This document shows positions 33,015 to 39,464 of a DNA stretch of 39,464 nt, in pieces; the stretch's first letter is position 1, and each line of letters starts with the position of its first letter. The translations under genes and the position numbers were made by a program. A model generated the notes under the pieces. That model saw only the letters and a list, made by a program, of their open reading frames with translations, was not told the origin of the DNA and did not search any database. Source of the stretch: Streptomyces sp. yr375 (GTDB taxonomy: Bacteria > Actinomycetota > Actinomycetes > Streptomycetales > Streptomycetaceae); the NCBI RefSeq assembly GCF_900110755.1, contig NZ_FOFF01000066.1, forward strand, positions 1 to 39,464, in the 5' to 3' direction.

Positions 33015-33690
33015 ACCATGGGGGTTCGTGACGGCTGGTTCCGGCTCGTGCCGCCCGGTGCTGTTCTGGCTGATCAGAGCACATGCGAACAGTTCCACTG
33101 TGACACCCAGTGCTACCCCGTCCAAAGGCGTCCGGCCGCACTGTGGCCGCACATGGCCACACCCACGGGTGTTCCGGGCAGGCGGAACGCCGTTGTCACC
33201 CTCCGACAGGGCAGCCGCAATGGTGCTGCTCCCGCACCGGAACCGTGCCCGTCAGCGGCGACACGCCTCTCGGAACAGGATGGCGCGACTGGCCTGTGGA
33301 ACGCACCACGTTGGCGGCAGAGCCCAATCCGCTGGAGCGGTTCGAGGGCGACTGAGGCGAGGCGGGCTCGCGCTTCCCGAGTGTGGTCGATTGTGCAGCG
33401 CGGCCTCATCGCGGACACGGCCACCACCGGGCTCAACTGACACGCTCAACCAGCCCGGCCGTCGCGGACGCCCTCGGTCAGCCGCGCGGGCTAGGGTGTT
33501 GCCTCGATCTCAACACCCTGGCTCGCGCGGGACTCACCCGCCGCTCACCGAAGCCCCGCCGCGCCACCGAACGCGTGGCGCACCAGTTCCCCGTCCTTCT
33601 TCGGCACCGCGAGGTCGTACGGCCCCGCGCCCGCGACGAGTTCGTACCGGTCGAACTTCGGCGCCAGCTGCACCTTCCTGCCCGCCGGCT
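33015..33690. other. Stretch without recognisable genes
   Basis: Several overlapping open frames exist on both strands, but none shows a family motif, a ribosome-binding site or consistent codon bias. The right-hand end merges into transposase debris. Probably degraded element DNA next to the integration junction. Confidence 0.4.
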
Positions 33691-34243
33691 TCAGCCGGAA
33701 CGGCGCCTGAAGGGTCGCCACATCGACTTCGACCGCCAGCAGGTCACCTGCCCCCAGGGCCAGGTCAGCGCGGGCTGGCACGGCCCCTACCCGACCTCCT
33801 CGCCCACCGCCGCCCCGCTGATCGCGGCCCGGTTCACCAAGAGCCAGTGCCGCCCCTGCCCGGCCCGCGCCCTCTGCACCACCACCGCCGACAGCGCCCG
33901 GACCGTGGGCTTTCCCCCACGAGAACTCCGCAACCTGCAACTCCGCGTCCGCGCCGAGCAGCACGAACCCCACTGGAAGACCCGCTACGCGGTCCGCTCC
34001 GGAGTCGAGGGCACCATCAACGAGTTCGCCCACAGACACGGCATGCGCCACTGCCGCTACCGAGGACAGCCTAAAGCCCACCTGCAACACGTCCTCACGG
34101 CCATCACCGTGAACATCGAACGACTCAGCAGCCAGTCAGCGACCGCGGAACTCTCTTCGCCGAGACCGCCGACCGCCTTTCAGAGCTTCCTGGACCAGAA
34201 CGAGATCCCCCGGTCAAAGTCCTGGCGAACCCTCGGCAGCTGA
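33690..34243 (+). mobile_element. IS1182-family transposase remnant (C-terminal part)
   Basis: The frame ending at 34243 encodes IDFDRQQVTCPQGQVSAGW, then CRPCPARALCTTT, a stretch ending KTRYAVRSGVEGTI, and HGMRHCRYRGQPKAHLQHVL followed by TAITVNIERL: the Cys-rich insert and C-terminal half of an IS1182-type DDE transposase. The N-terminal half with the first catalytic Asp residues is not recognisable upstream, so the element is dead. Confidence 0.75.
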
Positions 34244-34276
34244 GCCCTACCATCCAAGATCCCCGACAGAGTCGAG

Positions 34277-35293
34277 TTAGTACAGGCCAAGGGAAACGGC
34301 CCCCGCGACTCCGAGGGCGGTGGTCAGCGTCCAGAAGCACCCGGAGACAGGTAAGGGAATGCGGAGGGTGTGGTCGGGAACGGGAGCGGGCGATCCGGAG
34401 GTGGCGGGCAGTTGTATGTGGTCTCGGGGGATCCCGCGGTGCCAGAACTGGCAGAGGCGATACCAGTAGTCCCGTTCTTCCTCGGGTGAAGAGGGCGGCT
34501 CGTCGCCCAACTGCCGAATGAGGTCGTACCGGTGGAGGTCGAAGGCGACGCGTACGTGTTGCGCGTACATATGTGCGCCGGCCAACGCGGAGCGGTAGGC
34601 GAGGTGGGCGGTGAAGCAGCCGCCCCACCACAGGAGGAGGAACCAGGACCACGGGCCCTGTTCCCACAGCACTTCGGTGGCTCCGACGGCACCAAACAGC
34701 AGGCATAACACGGACAGACCGAGTCCGGCGTCCAGGTCGGCCCTGGCCGCCGCCAGCGTGGCGGTCATCCGGTCGGGGAGGACCTGGTAGACGCGCGGCC
34801 AGATCAGTACGGCGTCCATGGAGTAACGCACCTGCGGATACTGTTCCGCGGAACTGAGTACGTTGCCCAGCCGTGTCGGCCGGAAGTCCTCCGGCCTGGT
34901 CGGCAGCGGATACCGGCTCAAGGCGGCGTCACGGGACGCGGGGACCCGGTGGAGAGCATCGCAGCGACGCCGGTGCCAGGCCACTCCGTGCCGCAGCGCT
35001 GCTCCCGCCGCGAATCCGGTCCAGTACCCCTCGAAGAGACGACAGATCGCCATGCGGCAACTGGACAGGGCGGACGCGAGTAGACCGGCTGCCAGCAGCA
35101 GCGCGAGTCCGGCCAGCGCGCGGGCGCTCCCGGCCATGCCCTCCCAGGTCCGGAGGGCCTGCCCGATGTTAAGGCCCGACCCGGCCAGCACCACGGAGAC
35201 CGACAGGCAGAAGCCCACGCTGGGCAGCAGGACATGCAGCAGGAAGCGCCGGTCGAGGAGGCCCGGGGTCTGCCCCAGAAAGGCACCGAGCAT
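34277..35293 (-). CDS. Hypothetical membrane protein, third gene of the CHAT operon
   Basis: 338 residues, no family recognised. Hydrophobic segments occur near residues 20-42, 58-80, 190-232 (probably two) and at the C-terminus (about 318-338), with a His/Arg-rich cytosolic-looking stretch (100-180) between. A conserved-looking patch YWYRLCQFWHRGIPRDHIQLP precedes the last membrane segment. It begins 4 nt after the stop of the CBS-like gene, so it is co-transcribed with the CHAT protein gene. A membrane partner or effector of the CHAT protein is plausible from context only. Confidence 0.75.
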   Translation of the reverse strand: MLGAFLGQTPGLLDRRFLLHVLLPSVGFCLSVSVVLAGSGLNIGQALRTWEGMAGSARALAGLALLLAAGLLASALSSCRMAICRLFEGYWTGFAAGAALRHGVAWHRRRCDALHRVPASRDAALSRYPLPTRPEDFRPTRLGNVLSSAEQYPQVRYSMDAVLIWPRVYQVLPDRMTATLAAARADLDAGLGLSVLCLLFGAVGATEVLWEQGPWSWFLLLWWGGCFTAHLAYRSALAGAHMYAQHVRVAFDLHRYDLIRQLGDEPPSSPEEERDYWYRLCQFWHRGIPRDHIQLPATSGSPAPVPDHTLRIPLPVSGCFWTLTTALGVAGAVSLGLY

Positions 35294-35297
35294 GTCG

Positions 35298-35906
35298 TCA
35301 TCCTCGCGCGATCGTCAACGTGTGCGGGGGCAGACTCGGATGGGCACAGACAGGTGGCCGCTGCGGATCGAAGAAGCCGAGGTGGTTGATGTGGCCGCAT
35401 CCGGGAGCCGCGCAGGCCACGAGTGCGAGGGGCAGTGAGATGTCCCCCGCGAGGAGGCTGTCCGTCGCGCTCATGTCGAACGCCCCGCGTGGTTCGGCAG
35501 GCAGGAGGGCCCCGTGGTCCAGAAAGTCGTCCACGATGTTGCCCGGAAGTACCGTCACGGCGCCGGACGGATCCACCACGACCGCTCCGTGCGGGCTGAG
35601 TGCGAGCAGGGTCATGGCAGCTCCACCGACCAGTTCACCCAGCGTCATACCGGAGGGCAGCAGGACCGCAGGACGGGCCGGGGCGTCGGGCGGACAGAGC
35701 GCTGCAGCACGGCGGTTGCGCAGCGCGGTGAGGTCGGACCGGCTCAGCAACGCGACCGGCATCCCGTCGTGCGCCGCATCCGCCACCAGGGCGAAGCCTC
35801 GGTCTCCCAGCAGGGTCAGCGCCTCCTCGGGGCTGACTGATCCGTTCACGCGCAGAACCGGCTCGGCGGTCAGGGATCCAAGAGGGGTATGGGCGTTCGC
35901 GGTCAA
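35298..35906 (-). CDS. CBS-like domain protein with C-terminal Cys/His cluster
   Basis: About 202 residues if started at the TTG at 35906, which overlaps the upstream stop codon (TTGA) and has GGAG 7 nt before it. A longer frame from 36014 would overlap the CHAT gene by over 100 nt. Residues 12-65 (PVLRVNGSVSPEEALTLLGD, then ALVADAAHDGMPVALLSRSDL) look like a CBS repeat, with a second, weaker repeat around 85-140 (VVVDPSGAVTVLPGN). The C-terminus has CAAPGCGHINHLGFFDPQ followed by RPPVCAHP, a possible metal-binding site. Function unknown; a ligand-sensing partner of the CHAT protein is a reasonable guess. Confidence 0.7.
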   Translation of the reverse strand: MTANAHTPLGSLTAEPVLRVNGSVSPEEALTLLGDRGFALVADAAHDGMPVALLSRSDLTALRNRRAAALCPPDAPARPAVLLPSGMTLGELVGGAAMTLLALSPHGAVVVDPSGAVTVLPGNIVDDFLDHGALLPAEPRGAFDMSATDSLLAGDISLPLALVACAAPGCGHINHLGFFDPQRPPVCAHPSLPPHTLTIARG

Positions 35907-38900
35907 CGCCAGTCTCCGATCAGTTGGAAGGGTGCCCAGTAGTAAGGGTGGTCGAAGACACGGCGACCGAGGTCGGGCGCATCCTGGGCGGCACGGGCTT
36001 TCCTGCGCCGGCACACCGTGACGTGGGCCAAGAACCGGAGATAGTCCGGGTCCTCGGCTCCGGTGCGGGCCAGCACGGTCTCCAGCAGTTCAAGCGCCTC
36101 ATCGAATGCCCGTGCCTGCATGAGGAGTTCCGCCATGCGCCGCTGTGTAGCGCGCCGCGCCGCCTCGTGCCCGGCGGGGAGCTGTCGCAGGGTCTCCGTG
36201 AGGAAGCGCAGTGCTTCGGCCGCCGTGGTCTGCCGCAGAGACTGCTGGGCAGAGCTCAAGGCACTGGCACGGGGCTCACCGCCACCGAGCGCCGCATAGA
36301 AGTGGCGCATCAGGAGCGCGGTGGAGATGTCGTCCACCCGCCACAGACTGACCAGCGCGGAACGGGCGCCGCTCTGGAGTACGGCCCAGACCAGTCCCAG
36401 ACGTTCGTGTTCGAGGGACGGGTCTCCCAGCCCGCTCTCACAGGCGCTGAGGGTGACCAGGCGCGCGTCGAGTCGCAGCCCGCCAAGTTCCAAGGCCGTC
36501 AACCGGTCTCCTGCCTGCGGAGTGTGCGGGTCCGGGGCCAGCTGAATCCAGGAGTCGAGGGGCTTCGTGTCGTGGAACCGGCCGTGGCATGCGAAGTGCA
36601 CGATGTCTATGTCGTGGTCGTCACGGGCGAGCACGCCGAGTACGGCCCTCTTCGTCGCCAGCGAACCCACCAGCGGCTCATCGGCGGTCCGAAGCGCGGC
36701 GGCCGCGGCCCGGACCTCCGTACGGGCATGTGCCAGAGGTCGCTGCGTGTCACTGTCCGCGACCAGCAGCACCGACCCTTTTCCTCCGGTGCGCGGCGGA
36801 ACGAGCAACCGCGTCATCACCGCGGCGCTCGGAGTCACGGTCACCGGATTGCGGTCACAGAGAGGAACGCCCCGTACCCGTACGGCGTGCAGCGGGACAT
36901 GGTGCAGGATGCCCGAGGGGACGAGCCAGAGCACTTCGCCCGCCCTGCTGTGCTCCACGAGCGGGGCTACCAGCGGACGGAACGCCTCCTCCCAGGAGAA
37001 GCTGTCGGACCCCGCGCCCGCTCCGGGACCGGGCGCCCGGCCCTCACCCAACTCCCGGAGATCACTCCTGAGTTCGCTGTCCGAGGGCATCTCGACGGTC
37101 ACCGTGACCGGCCGGTCGTAGTCGTGCCGGGCGAGCAGGATGGTGACCCGGGTGTCGACCTGCCAGAACAGGGCGAGCAGGACCTGGTGGCCTGCGCCGC
37201 GAAGCTCCCGCAGGAAATCCCGGGCTTGGGGGTAGTCCAGCCAGGGTGCCGGTCCCCGCCCCGCAGCGGTGAGTGCGGACGCTCCCAGCATCTCCAGCGC
37301 CTGGTACGTCTCGGTGACCCGCTGCCATGCCGCGGCCCGTTCCGGCGGGGAGGCTGAGTCCCGTAGCAGTGCCTCATAGGCGGTCTCCGCCGTCTCCAGG
37401 GTGGCGAGCACCTTGGTCGGCATCGTGGCATCGGGGCGCGGTGAGCGCTCCAGCCGGCCGGATGCCTGCCCGAGCAGATAAGCGAGTTCCTGAGTGCGGA
37501 CACGCTCGATGAAGGCGAAGACGTCAGTCTCCCGGTTTCTCCAGCGCGTCACCCATTGGTGAACGGGATCCTTCTCGGGAGACCTCGACCCCTCCCGGCG
37601 CCTGGCGAACACCCGCGCGACCTCGTCCGCGATCCATCCGCCGTGGAACGGCTCATCGGCGCCGTACGCGGCCAGGAGTGCGTCGAGACAGCCACGGGCG
37701 TCGGCGAGGGCGGCGCCGCGGTTGAACGGCGTCGGCACGGCACACTCGGGGGAACGGAAGCGGTCACCGTACAGGCCCGCCCAGTTCATCCCGGGCAGGG
37801 CCGAAGACTGCGTCCCCCACCGGGATCCGAGCAGGGTCTGCAGTGCCAGATCGAACGGTCCGTCGACCGCCTGTTGGCGTTCCTTCCCGCCGCGGTTGGA
37901 CTGGTAGGCCATCACGTCGAACGACGCCAGGTCCCACAGCGCCTGCCGGGCCCATACGGGATAGATCTGCCAGTGCTCCGCGGTCATCCGGCGGATCTCC
38001 GCCGGGTACGGGGGCGTGCGGTTGATCCGCTCGAGAAGCCGGATGGTGTCTTCCTGCCGCCCGAAGGTGTGCGTGACCATGGCGGTGACCGCCACGGCCG
38101 TCCTGACGGCCGCGTGCTGGAACTTCTCCTCCCGGCCGGTCGTGGCCGCCAGTGCTTGGCGCAGCACGGCAGCCGCGCGGTTGGCGTTCTGGCCCATGTC
38201 GTACCGTGCGGCGGCCAACGCCCCGTACAGCAAGGCCCAACTGTCGGCCTTCGCGGCTGTGAAAGCCGCCGCAGCGGCCAGCGTCACCGACCGACCCCGC
38301 TTGTCCGACAGCTGTTCGCCGTACGCATCACATGCCGTCAGCAGCGCGCAGGCGGCGACGTAATGGCGGCCTCCGTCCCCCGCCCGGCCGGCGCGGGCAC
38401 GCTGTTCCTCGGCCTTCCCGGCCGCGATCAGCATCTTTCTGGAGGTCTCCAGAAAGACGCCGGCCTTCTCCGGAGGCGGGTCGGCTCGGTGATCGCCCAG
38501 CATGGCGAAGGAGTTGCCCCTCGCCCGCAGCCACAGCCGCAAGGTGTTCGTGACGAGGGTGTAGTCAGCCGATCCCCTGCGGCTCAGCACGGCGTCGTAC
38601 AGCCATGTGCCGACCTGCCAGGCCCCCAGCATCGGGTCCTTGTCAAGGCGCTGCGTGACCTGTTGGGGAAGCCAGAACCACGCACCCCAGAGCCCCGCTG
38701 GGGACCGCATGGCTCGCCGGTCCTCGGCAGCGAAGACCAGTTCGACGACCAGCAGGGGGATGAGCGCGGCCAGAAGATCGCGTTCCGGATGGAGCACCCC
38801 AGCGAGAAGGAACAGCGGTACGGGACGGAACAGGGGCTGGTACACGTAGTTGACGAGGTTGGCGATGGCGAGGGCCCAACCCCGAGGGCCGGCGAAGGCC

Positions 38901-39109
38901 CACCGGCTCCCGCCGGAGATGAGATGAGCGGTCGCCCACCGGCCGCTGAGAGCAAGGGCCACCAGGAGCAGCCCGCTGGACAGTCCCGCGCCGAACAGCG
39001 AACCGCTCCAGATTCCGGCGAGCCATCTGCCGACCGCGCCGTCAGCGACAAGGAAGAACAGGATCTGCCAAAGCAGTTCGAAGAACAGCAGGTACCGTCC
39101 CAGCCTCAC
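35903..39109 (-). CDS. Membrane-anchored CHAT-domain (caspase-like) protease
   Basis: 1068 residues. The N-terminus has three or four hydrophobic segments (about 8-24, 38-56, 78-104, 110-130), then a long alpha-helical, TPR-like region (about 190-600). The CHAT peptidase domain (about 640-1068) has the catalytic His842 in HFACHGRF and Cys890 in TLSACESGLG, 48 residues apart, and ends with the family-typical HPYYWAPFQLIGDWR. CHAT proteases are caspase/gingipain-like enzymes used in bacterial conflict and programmed cell-death systems, often with a sensor and a cleaved target encoded nearby. The start is GTG at 39109 with a weak Shine-Dalgarno, only 48 bp from IS3 sequence, so loss of the native promoter or some N-terminal residues is possible. 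Confidence 0.9.
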   Translation of the reverse strand: MRLGRYLLFFELLWQILFFLVADGAVGRWLAGIWSGSLFGAGLSSGLLLVALALSGRWATAHLISGGSRWAFAGPRGWALAIANLVNYVYQPLFRPVPLFLLAGVLHPERDLLAALIPLLVVELVFAAEDRRAMRSPAGLWGAWFWLPQQVTQRLDKDPMLGAWQVGTWLYDAVLSRRGSADYTLVTNTLRLWLRARGNSFAMLGDHRADPPPEKAGVFLETSRKMLIAAGKAEEQRARAGRAGDGGRHYVAACALLTACDAYGEQLSDKRGRSVTLAAAAAFTAAKADSWALLYGALAAARYDMGQNANRAAAVLRQALAATTGREEKFQHAAVRTAVAVTAMVTHTFGRQEDTIRLLERINRTPPYPAEIRRMTAEHWQIYPVWARQALWDLASFDVMAYQSNRGGKERQQAVDGPFDLALQTLLGSRWGTQSSALPGMNWAGLYGDRFRSPECAVPTPFNRGAALADARGCLDALLAAYGADEPFHGGWIADEVARVFARRREGSRSPEKDPVHQWVTRWRNRETDVFAFIERVRTQELAYLLGQASGRLERSPRPDATMPTKVLATLETAETAYEALLRDSASPPERAAAWQRVTETYQALEMLGASALTAAGRGPAPWLDYPQARDFLRELRGAGHQVLLALFWQVDTRVTILLARHDYDRPVTVTVEMPSDSELRSDLRELGEGRAPGPGAGAGSDSFSWEEAFRPLVAPLVEHSRAGEVLWLVPSGILHHVPLHAVRVRGVPLCDRNPVTVTPSAAVMTRLLVPPRTGGKGSVLLVADSDTQRPLAHARTEVRAAAAALRTADEPLVGSLATKRAVLGVLARDDHDIDIVHFACHGRFHDTKPLDSWIQLAPDPHTPQAGDRLTALELGGLRLDARLVTLSACESGLGDPSLEHERLGLVWAVLQSGARSALVSLWRVDDISTALLMRHFYAALGGGEPRASALSSAQQSLRQTTAAEALRFLTETLRQLPAGHEAARRATQRRMAELLMQARAFDEALELLETVLARTGAEDPDYLRFLAHVTVCRRRKARAAQDAPDLGRRVFDHPYYWAPFQLIGDWR

Positions 39110-39157
39110 CGGGGTGAGGAGCCTCGCGTTTTCCGGACAGGCTTCTGGCCGTTCATT

Positions 39158-39464
39158 TCACGCGGCGATTCGCAACTTCTCGTACTCGGCGTGGACTTCG
39201 TACGGAGGGCGGTAACCCACCGCCGAGTGGAGGCGTTTGCGATTGTACCAGAATTCGATGTAGCGAGTGATGTCCTGTCGGGCGGCCTCGCGGGTCAGGT
39301 AAGTCACCCTGGATACGCGCTCGTTCTTCAGGGCGCCGAAGAATGATTCGGCCATGGCGTTGTCGAAGCAGATCCCGGTGCGGCCGGAAGACCTGCGGAG
39401 ACCGAACCGGTCGAGCGTCTTCCCGAACTCTGCTGACATGTAGTTACTTCCGCGATCGGAGTGA
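39158..39464 (-). CDS. IS3-family transposase OrfB, C-terminal part (runs off the right edge)
   Basis: The retroviral-integrase-type catalytic domain is visible: HSDRGSNYMSAEFGK (second Asp of DDE), DNAMAESFFGALKNE (catalytic Glu), and the C-terminal YIEFWYNRKRLHSAVGYRPP that marks IS3-family OrfB. The frame continues through the last base of the window, so the 5' part and the element's left end are outside. It sits tail-first against the upstream side of the CHAT operon. Confidence 0.92.
   Translation of the reverse strand, partial: HSDRGSNYMSAEFGKTLDRFGLRRSSGRTGICFDNAMAESFFGALKNERVSRVTYLTREAARQDITRYIEFWYNRKRLHSAVGYRPPYEVHAEYEKLRIAA

Noticed and set aside
1..39464. CRISPR array
   Set aside because: No regularly spaced repeats were seen anywhere in the window.

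Overview
The window is high-GC actinobacterial DNA, almost certainly Streptomyces: strong third-position GC, long antisense shadow ORFs, a LmbU-family regulator carrying an in-frame TTA (bldA) codon, a Thr tRNA scar and Streptomyces-type insertion sequences. About 28.5 kb on the left is most of a nonribosomal peptide (probably depsipeptide) gene cluster. The right part is an accessory region with a transporter, gene scars, a tRNA attachment scar and a CHAT-protease operon.

Biosynthetic core. A minus-strand operon runs 14602 to 3909 (NRPS A-T-E-C-A*-T, type II thioesterase, A-KR-T). It is followed by a separately promoted NRPS (C-A-T-E...) that leaves the window on the left. A divergent plus-strand operon (15043-19570) encodes a second type II thioesterase, an SDR oxidoreductase and a stand-alone C*-A-T protein. 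Read from the sequence, the A-domain pockets are DAYWWGGVFK (Val-like, followed by an epimerase), DVFSVAAYAK (which I associate from memory with piperazic acid, followed by an epimerase) and DFWNIGMVHK (the classic Thr code). The second A domain of the large NRPS is a wreck, so its carrier protein must be charged in trans. The stand-alone Thr protein in turn has a dead condensation domain, which makes it a natural trans-loading partner. The A-KR-T protein looks like a keto-acid activating and reducing unit that would supply a hydroxy acid.

Precursor supply and regulation. To the right lie a LmbU-family activator (23515-24195), a PaiB/KtzT-like protein (24967-24323, a candidate heme piperazate synthase) and, divergent from it, argJ-argB-argD (25291-28513). 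The last three would turn glutamate into ornithine and then, with an N5-hydroxylase not seen here, into piperazate. Four copies of a 16-bp palindrome (GTCCYGTCGRCRGGAC) sit in front of the two NRPS units, the plus-strand operon and the ktzT/argJBD divergent promoter. They tie all these transcripts into one regulon, plausibly under the LmbU-like protein.

Right part. An ISL3-family insertion sequence with 66-bp inverted repeats (21063-22802) separates the core from the regulator. At 28791 an in-frame chimera joins the N-terminus of a small DNA-binding-protein family (an intact relative lies at 20396) to the tail of a drug-exporter ABC ATPase; it is followed by an MMPL exporter. Gene fragments, the 3' part of a tRNA-Thr with its terminator and a 16-bp direct repeat mark an integration junction near 33.0 kb. 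Beyond it are an IS1182-type remnant, a three-gene operon (membrane-anchored CHAT protease, CBS-like/zinc-finger-like protein, membrane protein) that could be a conflict or defence system, and an IS3-family transposase running off the right edge.
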